A stretch of 64,000 nucleotides of DNA from an uncultured Megasphaera sp. (GTDB lineage: Bacteria > Bacillota > Negativicutes > Veillonellales > Megasphaeraceae). The notes below the pieces were generated by a model. It searched no databases and was not told where the DNA came from. It was given only the letters and a program-made list of their open reading frames with translations. The translations under genes and the position numbers were made by a program. Positions 54,228 through 63,573 of the stretch are shown piece by piece; positions within the stretch are counted from its first letter, which is position 1; each line of letters starts with the position of its first letter. Location: the NCBI GenBank assembly GCA_934202965.1, contig CAKPYN010000009.1:12304-76303 (forward strand). The letters run 5' to 3'.

Positions 54228-56261
54228 ATGTACACACCCAGACGCAGAGCAAAACATGCTAAAAAATCAGGGCATTTTCGTCGCATCCGTCTCTTGATTG
54301 CCTTCTGTTTTGTTATCGCTGCCGGCTTGGCCTTTGGCTATATTTTTGCTGCCTATCAAAGCTTGCCGGCTGTCAATAACAACATGAGACCAGCTGTATC
54401 ATCACAAGTATTTGATATTCACGGACGGCTGATTACGACCCTTCATTCGGATCAAAACAGATTGCCTATTGACATCAACAAGGTCCCGCCTAATTTACAA
54501 AATGCATTTATTGCTGCCGAAGATAATCGGTTTTACGATCATATCGGCGTTGACCCTATCGGAATTATTCGTGCCGTTGTCGCAAACTTTACCAATCGCG
54601 GCATTTCCCAAGGCGGCAGTACCATTACCCAGCAGCTTGCCAAAAATGCGTTTCTTTCACAAGAGCAAACCTTAAAACGTAAAATTCAGGAAGCGATGCT
54701 GGCCCTGGAAATTGAACGAAAATACAGTAAAAAAGAAATTTTGGAAATGTATATGAACCAGATTTACTTTGGTCAGGGCGCATACGGAATTCAAACGGCT
54801 GCCAAAACATATTTTGATAAAGATGTCAGTGAACTGACGCTGAAACAATGTGCTATGCTTGCCGGCCTGCCTAAAAGCCCAAATTACTATTCACCGTTCA
54901 ATAATTTAAATGAAGCCAAAAACCGCACGAATACCGTTATCGATCAAATGGTTAAATATGGCTATATTTCTCAAGCAGACGGGGAATCTGCCAAAACTGC
55001 TGATTTAGAATTAACGAAGAAAAAACAAACATCCGAAAATGCGGAAACTGCATCATTTATCGATTATGTTTCCCAACAGGTTGCTGCTAAATACGGCGAC
55101 GATGCGCTTTATAAAGAAGGGCTGAAAATTTACACCACCATGGATGCTGAAAAACAGCATGCAGCCGTACGTGCACTCCGTCATTTGCCGGATAATTATC
55201 GAGATAAGAACGGTCTATTACAGCCACAGGCAGCCATCGTTTCTATCGATCCTAAAACGGGTCATATTTTGGCAATGGTTGGCGGCCGCGGTCAAGACAG
55301 TTTCAACCGTGCCAGCATGGCTGTTCGCCAGCCTGGTTCTGCATTCAAACCGTTCGTTTACATGACAGCACTGCAGCACGATATGACACCGTCCACAACC
55401 ATCGAAGATAAGCCCGTTACCTATGGGGGCTGGAGTCCGCAAAATGCCGGTAAGAGCTTTAGCGGCACCATGACCTTGAGCGATGCCTTGGCTAACTCCG
55501 TCAATACCGTCGCTGTTCAATTGGCAGACAAAGTCGGTACCAGCCGAATCATTGCCAATGCAAAAAAAATGGGTATTACCACACTGGACAAAAAAGATGA
55601 TAATTTAGCCATGGCCTTAGGTGGTTTAACTCGCGGTGTTACGCCGCTTGAAATGGCCAGTGCCTATGGGACCTTTGCCAACAAAGGCGTCCATGTCAAA
55701 CCGACGGCTATTATAAAAATTCTTGACAGAAACGGCAATGTCATTGAAGATGAAACGTCCCTAAGCCACAATGAAACGAAAACACAGGTCATGACTGAAA
55801 AAGAGGCCTATGAAATGACCTACATGCTGGAAGGCGTCATCACGCACGGTACTGGTTCTGCTGCTGCCATCAGTTGCCCGGCAGCCGGCAAAACAGGGAC
55901 AACCGATAACAACGTAGATGCCTGGTTCGTAGGATATACACCAGATATTGTCACAGCCGTTTGGATTGGCGACGACACCGGTGCGCACAGCTTAGGTGAA
56001 GTATACGGCGGTACAATACCAGCAGAAATTTGGCGCGATTACATGTCTTCTGCTACAGAAGATTCTAAATCATCTGAATTCTCTATTCCTGCTGGCATGG
56101 AACGCGTTGCCGAACCGTCAAAAGAGGAAAAGAAATCGGATGTAAAAGAAGATACATCTAAGAAAAAATCATCCGTAAAAAATTCAACTGCCCAAGATAA
56201 ATCCAAACCGACAGATACCAAAAAAATGCCGGCCCAGGCAGCTCGCAACAATAAAGAATAA
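54228..56261 (+). CDS. Class A penicillin-binding protein (PBP1A family)
   Basis: 677 residues. Basic tail, membrane helix (about 21-43), glycosyltransferase 51 domain with the catalytic glutamate in 'AAEDNRFYDH' (E98) and 'GGSTITQQLAKN', then the transpeptidase domain: S371-A-F-K374, S424-V-N426, K555-T-G-T. It polymerises and cross-links peptidoglycan. The last 65 residues are a Lys/Ser/Asp-rich tail. GGAGG lies six bases before the ATG. The 297-base spacer before it holds the ppsA promoter and A/T-rich TATAAT-like boxes for this gene but no further gene. Confidence 0.96.
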   Translation: MYTPRRRAKHAKKSGHFRRIRLLIAFCFVIAAGLAFGYIFAAYQSLPAVNNNMRPAVSSQVFDIHGRLITTLHSDQNRLPIDINKVPPNLQNAFIAAEDNRFYDHIGVDPIGIIRAVVANFTNRGISQGGSTITQQLAKNAFLSQEQTLKRKIQEAMLALEIERKYSKKEILEMYMNQIYFGQGAYGIQTAAKTYFDKDVSELTLKQCAMLAGLPKSPNYYSPFNNLNEAKNRTNTVIDQMVKYGYISQADGESAKTADLELTKKKQTSENAETASFIDYVSQQVAAKYGDDALYKEGLKIYTTMDAEKQHAAVRALRHLPDNYRDKNGLLQPQAAIVSIDPKTGHILAMVGGRGQDSFNRASMAVRQPGSAFKPFVYMTALQHDMTPSTTIEDKPVTYGGWSPQNAGKSFSGTMTLSDALANSVNTVAVQLADKVGTSRIIANAKKMGITTLDKKDDNLAMALGGLTRGVTPLEMASAYGTFANKGVHVKPTAIIKILDRNGNVIEDETSLSHNETKTQVMTEKEAYEMTYMLEGVITHGTGSAAAISCPAAGKTGTTDNNVDAWFVGYTPDIVTAVWIGDDTGAHSLGEVYGGTIPAEIWRDYMSSATEDSKSSEFSIPAGMERVAEPSKEEKKSDVKEDTSKKKSSVKNSTAQDKSKPTDTKKMPAQAARNNKE

Positions 56262-56277
56262 TTGCTGTTCATAGCAT

Positions 56278-56313
56278 ATAAAAGGCCAGCCTGTAAAAAG
56301 GCTGGTCTTTTTA
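56278..56313. terminator. Bidirectional terminator
   Basis: 15-base stem with one mismatch around a short A-rich loop, A tract left, T tract right, between the convergent PBP and symporter genes. Confidence 0.85.
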
Positions 56314-56335
56314 TATATATTTATCTGTTAATTTT

Positions 56336-57778
56336 TTAATGTTGTGCCGGAACGGTAACGGGTTTCTTTTCTTCTTCCAACTCTTCAACGGCAATCGAAT
56401 GATGAGACAACGCACTAATTCCCAAGAACATGCCGCCGCAAACAATCCATTCGGCATAAATGACATGGGGCAGAATACGAACAGCCGGAACAAACATCCA
56501 CGCTACCAAAACAACAATCGACGCGATAATTGTATAGAACGCGGCTTCTTTGGCGCAGTATTTAGGTGCATACATCGTCATTAAGACAATAACGCCAAAT
56601 GCTGCCATTAATGAAAGGCCTGCCATCAGCGTAGCAATAATGCCGCTAATCGTCAAGGCACCGCATAATGTCAATAGTCCCAGTAAAACGACGGAAATTC
56701 GTGTAACGCGCATATACTTAGCATCGGACATATCCGGTTCAATAAACCGTTTATGAATATCATGAGAATATAACGTTGCTGCTGATAAAAGCAAGTTGCA
56801 TGCCGTACTCACATCGGCTGCCCAAAGAGACGCCAGTGTAATGCCTGCAATCCATGGATTTAAGGACATAATCAATTTAGGGAGAGCTGTCGTTGCCGAA
56901 ATGTTCGGATACATTTCAGCCGCAATAACGCCAAGAAATGCTGCAATAAATCCTACGGGAAGCATTACTAAACCTCCGATAATAAACCCTTTGCGTGCCG
57001 TCTGTACATCTTTAGCCCCCAACGAAATTTGAATAATTGCTTGTAACGAAAGATTGACGGTAATCAAAACAACAATCCATGTAACAATCGTCATTGGACC
57101 CACGCCGCTAATGAAATCCAAAGAATGAATCGTCGGTGCTTGAATGGCTACGACATCAATTCCGCCGGCTGCTGCCAAGATAAGAAACGCTGCTACCGTA
57201 ATGCCAATATACTGCAGCGTAACATTTAATACATTAGACTGACTGGCAGACCACATGCCGCCAATAACGGTAATACCAATAAAAACAACGGCACTGACAA
57301 GCATACCCGTCAACGGTGTAAAGATAGTTGGCATCAACGCAGATAAAATGGCGCCACCGGCAACAAATTGCAAACTCATAACGACAAGCTGCACGAGAAC
57401 TTGACAGAAAATACCGGCTACGGCGCCTTTCTTGTCGTAGTAATGTTCCAACAATTCCGGAATGGTCGTAATATTCAGACGGCGATATTTTTTAGCTACC
57501 GTAAGTCCCATAACAATAGCACCAATACCCCAAGCGGCTGTATACCAACCGGCAGATAAACCAACTTTATATGCCTGTTCGGCTACGCCGATTGTTGAAG
57601 CGCCGCCAACAGCCAATCCTACAATAGATACCATAATAAGCGGCGTTGTCAATTTACGGCCTGCCAATACGTAGTTTTCTGATGAGCCTGCGGCCCGGCG
57701 TTTTACATACCAGCTGATGCCAAAAAGCACCCCGATATATACAAGAATAATAAAAACTTGAATCCATGTTGTCTCCAT
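56336..57778 (-). CDS. Sodium:solute symporter (SSS family)
   Basis: 480 residues with about twelve to thirteen membrane segments. Family marks: 'YVLAGRKLTTPLIMVSIVGLAVGG' (about 34-57), 'GWYTAAWGIGAIVMGL' and 'SLWAADVSTACNLLLSAATLYSHDI'. Imports a solute with Na+. The substrate cannot be told from the protein; the T-box in the leader shows that it is an amino acid or a compound linked to charging of one tRNA. The ATG at 57778 has AAAGGAG upstream; an ATG 17 codons earlier lies inside the T-box terminator and is rejected. Confidence 0.9.
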   Translation of the reverse strand: METTWIQVFIILVYIGVLFGISWYVKRRAAGSSENYVLAGRKLTTPLIMVSIVGLAVGGASTIGVAEQAYKVGLSAGWYTAAWGIGAIVMGLTVAKKYRRLNITTIPELLEHYYDKKGAVAGIFCQVLVQLVVMSLQFVAGGAILSALMPTIFTPLTGMLVSAVVFIGITVIGGMWSASQSNVLNVTLQYIGITVAAFLILAAAGGIDVVAIQAPTIHSLDFISGVGPMTIVTWIVVLITVNLSLQAIIQISLGAKDVQTARKGFIIGGLVMLPVGFIAAFLGVIAAEMYPNISATTALPKLIMSLNPWIAGITLASLWAADVSTACNLLLSAATLYSHDIHKRFIEPDMSDAKYMRVTRISVVLLGLLTLCGALTISGIIATLMAGLSLMAAFGVIVLMTMYAPKYCAKEAAFYTIIASIVVLVAWMFVPAVRILPHVIYAEWIVCGGMFLGISALSHHSIAVEELEEEKKPVTVPAQH

Positions 57779-57829
57779 GAGAAAAACTCCTTTCCATCTT
57801 CGTACAAAAAGAAATACTCCTAATCCCAT

Positions 57830-57878
57830 AAAAAAATCGTCCCTCCATAGAGGGACGATGAACTCGCGGTACCACCCT
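57830..57878 (-). ncRNA. Second T-box antiterminator/terminator module
   Basis: On the minus strand the T-box string AGGGTGGTACCGCG (plus 57865-57878) and a terminator stem of nine base pairs (CGTCCCTC type, plus 57837-57845 with 57850-57858) with seven U. This is the classic T-box end, placed directly before the symporter gene. Confidence 0.88.
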
Positions 57879-57897
57879 GCTTATCCAATTCACAAAC

Positions 57898-58150
57898 AAA
57901 AAAGGGTGGTACCCAAGGGACGGAAAGTTCCGCGGTACCACCCTAATAATCTCGAATCAGATCAACTCATAGCATGCATAACGGCTGCCACTCCGGCTCG
58001 ACCTACTTGACGGTTCAGTCTTGCAGTTCAGGAAAGAACTTCACACTGCATCACTTGCCGGTTTACACCAACCACCAGCTCTCTGCGAAGGTATTTGCAG
58101 CCCTACTTTTTTCCATCGACACTTTTTTCAGTGGGATCATAGTGTTGTTG
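57898..58150 (-). ncRNA. T-box leader, Stem I and first antiterminator module
   Basis: Stem I region carries 'AGTAG' and 'AGAGAGCTGGTGGTTGG', both standard T-box elements; the specifier should lie in the stretch that ends with 'CTGAACC' near plus 58012-58020 (GAC or ACT are candidates, not decided). A first T-box AGGGTGGTACCGCG (plus 57931-57944) is followed by a terminator in which GGGTGGTACC pairs with GGTACCACCC and six U follow. Uncharged tRNA would favour the antiterminator and so symporter expression. Confidence 0.9.
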
Positions 58151-58156
58151 ATGTTT

Positions 58157-58184
58157 ATTATACTAAAATTAAGGTAAATGTCAA
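58157..58184 (-). promoter_or_regulatory. Promoter of the T-box transcript
   Basis: Minus strand TTGACA (plus 58179-58184), 16-base spacer, TATAAT (plus 58157-58162). Both hexamers are consensus. Confidence 0.88.
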
Positions 58185-58205
58185 TAGAAAAGGGATTTTT
58201 GTTTT

Positions 58206-59315
58206 TTACCTATCTAATACCTTAGCCCGCAGCAAGATGACCACTTCTGTATCTTTGGCCGACGTGTAATGGCTTCGAAACAACCTGCCGAGAAGTGGAA
58301 TGTCGCTTAATACAGGAACTTTACGAAAACTTTCTACTTCTTCCTTGCTTATCAAGCCGCCAATAACCAACGTCTTTTCCGGTTCCATCCGTACTACCGT
58401 TTGCGCCTGGCGAGTCGAAATTCGATACGCCTTCAATTCATTCACAAAAATAGGCGTACTGACTTCTGCTTCAATAGCAGCTGTCACACTGCCATCGGGA
58501 TGAATGCGCGGCATATATGTCAGTTTGATGCCGGCATCTTTATACTCTGTCGTTGTCGCCTTTTCGCCGTTAGACATATATTCTGTCTGTACAGGAATTT
58601 TATCACCGATAAAAATATGGGCTTCCCGGCCATTGCTGGCTACCATATGCGGTTTGGCAAGAATCCGTGCCTTTCCTTTCTCTTCCAGTGCCTGAATTTG
58701 GGCCGCAAATGAAAACAGTTGTTCATGACCCGGACCGCCCTGCACACTCGACCAACCCCATTCTACGCCCATATTTTTTAAAGCGTTTTTATCAATAGAC
58801 GCAATCTCCACTTCTACATCTACTTGCTGCGGAATTTGGTCAATCTGATGCAGCAGGGATTGTATCGCTGTTGCTTCCTGCCAAGTAGCACCTACGACCA
58901 GGGAATTTGTGTCGGCATGATATCGGACAGCCGCTTCCGGCACAATGGCTTGTACGGCTTGCTGCGCCTCCTTAGGGGCAGCATACTGTAGTTTCCACGT
59001 GTGAAATGTTTTAGCTCCCTCTCGTTTTCTTCCGGCTGTAATTGTTTGTACTGCCCCATGATCTTCATACCATAAGTTCTGGCTCGCAACGATAGCCTTA
59101 ATCGCTTCGCTGGCTGTTACATTCGTTATATTGAGCGTCATCGTTCCTTGTACGGTATCATCCAACACCAGATTTAGATGCTCACTGCGCGCCAGCCCTT
59201 CTAATACAGACCGTATCGGTGCATCCCGGACATGAATAGAAAGCGCTTCTGCCTGACAGCCCTGAAAACTCGCTGCCGCCAATCCTACGAATAGTATTAC
59301 GTCTCGATAGTTCAT
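58206..59315 (-). CDS. Secretin (type II/IV secretion, PilQ/GspD-like)
   Basis: 369 residues, short for a secretin. Signal peptide (about 1-23). An STN/N0-like domain ('LSIHVRDAPIRSVLEGLA', 'LDDTVQGTMTLNI') and one N1-type repeat (about 105-170) precede the C-terminal secretin domain ('VEIASIDKNALKNMGVEW', 'VASNGREAHIFIGDKIPV', 'LVIGGLI', 'VPVLSDIPLLGRLFRSH'). It would form the outer-membrane ring of a pilus or secretion machine. The ATG at 59315 has AAGGAG six bases upstream. Only the PilP-like gene accompanies it; ATPase, platform and pilin genes are absent from the window. Confidence 0.9.
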   Translation of the reverse strand: MNYRDVILFVGLAAASFQGCQAEALSIHVRDAPIRSVLEGLARSEHLNLVLDDTVQGTMTLNITNVTASEAIKAIVASQNLWYEDHGAVQTITAGRKREGAKTFHTWKLQYAAPKEAQQAVQAIVPEAAVRYHADTNSLVVGATWQEATAIQSLLHQIDQIPQQVDVEVEIASIDKNALKNMGVEWGWSSVQGGPGHEQLFSFAAQIQALEEKGKARILAKPHMVASNGREAHIFIGDKIPVQTEYMSNGEKATTTEYKDAGIKLTYMPRIHPDGSVTAAIEAEVSTPIFVNELKAYRISTRQAQTVVRMEPEKTLVIGGLISKEEVESFRKVPVLSDIPLLGRLFRSHYTSAKDTEVVILLRAKVLDR

Positions 59316-59325
59316 AGTCATCTCC

Positions 59326-59910
59326 TTATGATAATGGAATTTCTATAATCGATTCTTCTTGCTGCAGCCCTACAGCCGCTTCATTGATATATACAATGCG
59401 ATACACGTCTAATACATCGCCAACACCGTATATATTTGTTTCTGCATGATACTGCAAAAAGACCAGTCGTTGACTGCCATTTTGTACTATGCCACAAACC
59501 TTCGGCAACGTTTTTTCTTTCCTTTTTTCTTCTTTTTTTTCTGACATCGTATGACCAGGCACACCTACGGATGGTACCTGTTCTTCCATCGTTTTCTTCG
59601 GCAAATGATGGGCAAATAAATCAGGAAGCGGCTGATACCGCCGTGCATGGGCGGTTCCATATACCAATGTTCCTGTTGCTGTTTGTTCTTGAGAGTCGTT
59701 GTTTTGGGCAGAAAAAACGGGAGAGGAAGAACGACTTTCGTTCTTCTTCTCCCGTATGATTGTCTGGCCTGCGGAACCGTCATCCCAACAGAACCAAATT
59801 CCTGCTAAGCAAAGCAGAATAGCTCCATACGGGAGCCAAGTCCTTCTGTGATGAACTAAACCGTTCCTTACGCGACCTATCAAGACTGATATGTCATTTT
59901 TTATCATCAT
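59326..59910 (-). CDS. PilP/GspC-like inner-membrane protein
   Basis: 194 residues. One membrane helix (about 24-42), a Ser/Lys/Glu-rich linker (45-135) and a small C-terminal beta domain ('RLVFLQY', 'YGVGDVLDVYRIVYINEAAVGL', 'IIEIPL') that has the build of the PilP/GspC homology region, which docks on secretins. It starts 17 bases inside the galE end and is ten bases from the secretin gene, which supports the pairing. The family call is inference from build and context. Confidence 0.6.
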   Translation of the reverse strand: MMIKNDISVLIGRVRNGLVHHRRTWLPYGAILLCLAGIWFCWDDGSAGQTIIREKKNESRSSSPVFSAQNNDSQEQTATGTLVYGTAHARRYQPLPDLFAHHLPKKTMEEQVPSVGVPGHTMSEKKEEKRKEKTLPKVCGIVQNGSQRLVFLQYHAETNIYGVGDVLDVYRIVYINEAAVGLQQEESIIEIPLS

Positions 59911-60889
59911 AGCCCTTTACATGATGACGATGCCAATTCCATGCATCAGCGATAATCGTTTCTACCTGACTATGCTGCGGCTGCCAGCCTGTTACCTGGC
60001 GGATTTTTTCTGAGCCGGCAATTAAAACAGCCGGATCGCCGGCACGACGCGGTGCTTCTTCTACAGGGAAATCACATCCCGTTACCTTCTTCGCCGTTTC
60101 AATCATTTCCCGTACGCTGAAGCCATGCTGTGAGCCTAAGTTAAAATACTGCGACTGCCCGCCTTGTGCCAAATACTGTAACACACGGCAATGAGCATCT
60201 GCCAAATCGGATACGTGGATATAATCGCGAATACACGTTCCGTCCGGCGTCGGGTAGTCAGTCCCAAAAATCTTAATACTTTTGCGCTGTCCCAAGGCCG
60301 TCTGCAAAATAAGCGGAATTAAATGCGTTTCCGGTGTATGATCTTCTCCAATAATACCATCTGGCGAAGCACCTGCTGCATTAAAATAACGTAATGCTAC
60401 ATAACGAAGGCCATAGGCGCGACTGAATTGCGCCAACATGGTTTCAATCATTAATTTAGTTTGTCCGTATACATTCGTGGGACAATACGGCATATCTTCC
60501 GTAATCGGCGTCTTTTCCGGTTCGCCATAGACGGCCGCCGTAGAGGAAAAAACAAAATACTTCACGCCAGCTTGTCGTACTGCTTCAAGCAAACTATAGG
60601 AACCAACTACATTGTTATCATAATAAATCGTTGGATTTTCCATCGATTCACCGACCTGGCTATGTGCCGCAAAATGCATAACCGCATCAATATGATATTC
60701 CTGCAAAATTTGCCGCACTGCATCAATATGATGAATATCTTCAACAATCAACTGTACCTGCTGCGGCACAGCAGCCCGATGTCCTCGCGATAAATTATCC
60801 AATACAGTGACATGATGTCCTTGTTCCAGTAACGCCCGCACCGTATGACTGCCAATGTATCCAGCACCGCCAGTTACTAATACATTCAT
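59894..60889 (-). CDS. galE: UDP-glucose 4-epimerase GalE
   Basis: 331 residues. Short-chain dehydrogenase fold: NAD loop 'GGAGYIGSH' (about 7-15), catalytic 'YGQTK' (Tyr-x3-Lys, about 148-152), 'YFNAAGASPDG' and 'GTCIRDYIHV' are all typical of GalE. Interconverts UDP-glucose and UDP-galactose (or the N-acetyl forms) for glycan synthesis. The ATG at 60889 has AGGAAGG upstream and follows the pgi stop at once; an earlier in-frame ATG would overlap pgi. Confidence 0.96.
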   Translation of the reverse strand: MNVLVTGGAGYIGSHTVRALLEQGHHVTVLDNLSRGHRAAVPQQVQLIVEDIHHIDAVRQILQEYHIDAVMHFAAHSQVGESMENPTIYYDNNVVGSYSLLEAVRQAGVKYFVFSSTAAVYGEPEKTPITEDMPYCPTNVYGQTKLMIETMLAQFSRAYGLRYVALRYFNAAGASPDGIIGEDHTPETHLIPLILQTALGQRKSIKIFGTDYPTPDGTCIRDYIHVSDLADAHCRVLQYLAQGGQSQYFNLGSQHGFSVREMIETAKKVTGCDFPVEEAPRRAGDPAVLIAGSEKIRQVTGWQPQHSQVETIIADAWNWHRHHVKGYDDKK

Positions 60890-60890
60890 A

Positions 60891-62333
60891 CTATTTTCCT
60901 TCCTGCAATTTCTGCAATCTTGCACCTAAAAACTTTTTATAAATTTCTACGCCCGGTTGATTAAAGGCATCAACATTAGCAAATTCCCCTTCATAGGCAA
61001 TAGACAGACACAGCATAAACATCAATTCTCCTAAATGGTACGGGGTCAATGCCGGTAAAATATAATTGGCACTAGGTCTGCCATCTCCGGCTAAGGCTTC
61101 GGCATTTGAACTACGTGCCGCTTCTAAAATACTGCTAAGCGGCAGCCCGCTGAATGCCGCCAGTTTAGGATACTGATCGTAGAGATGGGGGACTGTCAAA
61201 TCATCCTCCCAGTTGGCAATCGAAACAAACTGCACGACTTTATCTTTAGGTCCTTCTTGGTGTTCTTGGGTCTGTGCATGCATATCGGTCGTGCCAACTG
61301 CTACGATAGGCGTACGGCCATAATGAACAACTTTCCCTTGCTTATCCAGTCGTTTCCCCAATGATTCTGCCAAAAGCTGAATATACCATTCTGACAGGGA
61401 TTTTAAATTATCCGCATACGGCATCAATACTTCTAATCCAAAGCCATGTTTAGCCGCTGCTAAATATTTTAATACACTGTTGAGCAATGCCGGATTCTGC
61501 CAAATATCCGGATTCTGGCATGCTTTGTCCATATCTCGGGCGCCAGCCAAGAATTGGCGAATATTAAATCCCGTCAAGGCACCTACAATTAAGCCTACTT
61601 CGGAAAACACACTGAACCGTCCGCCAATACCATCGGGCACAAAGAATATCGGCCAGCCTGCCTGCCGTGCCATATGATGAAGGAGCGTTTCCTTTTCAGC
61701 TTCTTCATGGGGATCTGTAACGGCAATCGTTTCCAAGGTAATCCCCGCCTCTTTCAGTGCTTCACAAAGCACCATATAGTTAGACATGGGTTCAATCGTC
61801 GATCCCGATTTAGAAATAACTACCCCCATAACGGTATAATTTGCTTTGGTCTGACTATCCTGTTTCAGAAATTGAATTAAATCATGCAGCGTATGAGAGT
61901 CTACATTATTACCTGCAAAAAAAGCTTTTGGATATCCATTCCGTTCTTGAATGCTCTTGAGATTCCAAAACGAACCGCATTGTACATCAAACAATACTTT
62001 TCCGCCTAAATAAGAACCGCCGATACCAAAAAACACGACCGTATCCACCCGATTTCGAACGGTCCGTGCTAATTCTTCCAATGCCATAATCCGTTCCGGA
62101 TTGTTGATATTACCTTCTGCAATATAGGGAAGCTGCGGAAACAGCACGTCTTCCGGTGCGCCATCTTTAGATAAATGGCCGGCCATGATACCAGTTTTCC
62201 GCATATTCATGAGCGTTTCATGGGCTTTTTGATACGTTGGCTCCAGCTCTTTAATGTCATCTGCTGTTACATTGGTTCCGTACAAGTGGCTTACATCTAC
62301 CACAAATCCTGATTTCAGCGTAATCATTGTCAT
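60891..62333 (-). CDS. pgi: Glucose-6-phosphate isomerase
   Basis: 480 residues. Interconverts glucose-6-phosphate and fructose-6-phosphate. 'FGIGGSYLGGKVLFD' and 'VISKSGSTIEPMSNYMVL' bind the phosphate; 'GIGGRFSVFSEVGLI' and 'EHQEGPKDKVVQF' form the active site. Start uncertain among GTG 62342, ATG 62333 and ATG 62327; the middle one is chosen for its distance from AAAGG. First gene of the pgi-galE-PilP-like-secretin unit. Confidence 0.96.
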   Translation of the reverse strand: MTMITLKSGFVVDVSHLYGTNVTADDIKELEPTYQKAHETLMNMRKTGIMAGHLSKDGAPEDVLFPQLPYIAEGNINNPERIMALEELARTVRNRVDTVVFFGIGGSYLGGKVLFDVQCGSFWNLKSIQERNGYPKAFFAGNNVDSHTLHDLIQFLKQDSQTKANYTVMGVVISKSGSTIEPMSNYMVLCEALKEAGITLETIAVTDPHEEAEKETLLHHMARQAGWPIFFVPDGIGGRFSVFSEVGLIVGALTGFNIRQFLAGARDMDKACQNPDIWQNPALLNSVLKYLAAAKHGFGLEVLMPYADNLKSLSEWYIQLLAESLGKRLDKQGKVVHYGRTPIVAVGTTDMHAQTQEHQEGPKDKVVQFVSIANWEDDLTVPHLYDQYPKLAAFSGLPLSSILEAARSSNAEALAGDGRPSANYILPALTPYHLGELMFMLCLSIAYEGEFANVDAFNQPGVEIYKKFLGARLQKLQEGK

Positions 62334-62372
62334 TCTTCTCACTGCCTTTCGACAAAATATTTCATGTATACT

Positions 62373-62401
62373 ATTATATCATATACACTATTTCTCGTCA
62401 T
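62373..62401 (-). promoter_or_regulatory. pgi promoter
   Basis: Minus strand ATGACG, 17 bases, TATAAT with an extended TG (plus 62396-62401 and 62373-62378). Confidence 0.65.
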
Positions 62402-62445
62402 TATACCTAGGCAGTGGATTTCCCCATATAGTACCCGTTTTTATG

Positions 62446-63318
62446 CTATTTTTGCAGTAAGTCTTGCAAATAAGCGCGAAAATCTTCTTCCAAGTCCGGA
62501 CGACGCAACGCATATTCCACAACGGCTTTTAAATATCCTAATTTATTTCCTGTATCATACCGTCTGCCTTTAAAATTATAGGCATACACAGCTTCTCTAT
62601 CCGCCATCAGTTTAAGCGCATCTGTTAACTGAATTTCATTACCTTTACCAGGTTGTACCCGTTCCAACACTTCAAACACATCAGGCGTCAAAATATATCG
62701 TCCTAATGCCGCAAACCGACTAGGTGCTTCTTCAATAGATGGTTTTTCAATCATATCGACAACGCGCAGTAAATCAGGATCATCCGTCAACTTTCCTTTT
62801 ACGATACCGTATGCCGATACCTTTTCCTTCGGCACTTCTTGGCATCCCAATACAGTCGCCCCTACCTTGTCGTAAACGTGAATCATTTGCTTTAAGGCCG
62901 GTTCCGTTTCATTGTATACAATGTCATCCCCCAACAAAACAGCAAAGGGTTCATCATCAATAAACGAGCGCGCACAAAGAACGGCATCACCCAAACCGCG
63001 CATGTGTTTTTGGCGAATGTAATGAATGTTGATTTCGGAAATACTGCGTACCATATTCAATAAATCCGTTTTGCCTTGACGCTGCAGCTGCAATTCCAAA
63101 TCCGTATTTGTATCAAAGTGATCTTCAATAGCCCGCTTAGCGTGACCGCTGATAATCAAAATTTCTTCAATTCCGCTCTGCAATGCTTCTTCTACAATGT
63201 ATTGGATTGCCGGTTTATCTACAATCGGCATCATTTCCTTCGGTGTGGCTTTTGTTGCCGGTAAAAAACGAGTGCCAAATCCAGCTGCCGGAATGACAGC
63301 TTTACGAATTTTTTTCAT
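62446..63318 (-). CDS. galU: UTP-glucose-1-phosphate uridylyltransferase GalU
   Basis: 290 residues, usual length. Makes UDP-glucose from UTP and glucose-1-phosphate. 'AAGFGTRFLPATKATPKEM' (11-29) is the nucleotide loop, 'LLGDDIVYNE' the metal site, 'GNEIQLTDAL' and 'FKGRRYDTGNKLGYL' the sugar site. With pgi and galE it supplies UDP-sugars for envelope glycans. AAGGAG stands before the ATG. Confidence 0.97.
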   Translation of the reverse strand: MKKIRKAVIPAAGFGTRFLPATKATPKEMMPIVDKPAIQYIVEEALQSGIEEILIISGHAKRAIEDHFDTNTDLELQLQRQGKTDLLNMVRSISEINIHYIRQKHMRGLGDAVLCARSFIDDEPFAVLLGDDIVYNETEPALKQMIHVYDKVGATVLGCQEVPKEKVSAYGIVKGKLTDDPDLLRVVDMIEKPSIEEAPSRFAALGRYILTPDVFEVLERVQPGKGNEIQLTDALKLMADREAVYAYNFKGRRYDTGNKLGYLKAVVEYALRRPDLEEDFRAYLQDLLQK

Positions 63319-63382
63319 TTTCTTTTTACTCCTTAATAAATAATTTTAATGCCTATATTATATATACACATTTACTGTTTCG

Positions 63383-63391
63383 ATTATATCA
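63383..63391 (-). promoter_or_regulatory. galU promoter (extended -10)
   Basis: Minus strand TGATATAAT (plus 63383-63391), 65 bases before the galU ATG; no clear -35. Confidence 0.5.
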
Positions 63392-63495
63392 CGAAACCTT
63401 GATTTCATCTATCTGCTAAGATCTATCCCAATTTGTCATTTTACATGTATTCCGTTTTTGAATACAATGAATGAAATTATTATTCTAAAAAATCA

Positions 63496-63524
63496 TTGAC
63501 ACACAAATACAACAAGCGTATGAT
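63496..63524 (+). promoter_or_regulatory. Promoter of the 67-residue gene
   Basis: Exact TTGACA (63496-63501), 17 bases, TATGAT (63519-63524), 49 bases before the ATG. Confidence 0.8.
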
Positions 63525-63573
63525 GATATCGCATAAAAAAGTACCTCATTTTTTATATAAAGGAGAACTCCCT

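Noticed and set aside
57779..57829. Seventeen extra N-terminal codons on the SSS symporter
   Set aside because: They lie in the T-box terminator, and the downstream ATG has an AAAGGAG site.
63319..63573. Fur box near the small gene promoter
   Set aside because: The A/T-rich string at 63468-63484 matches the consensus only loosely; not enough to call.
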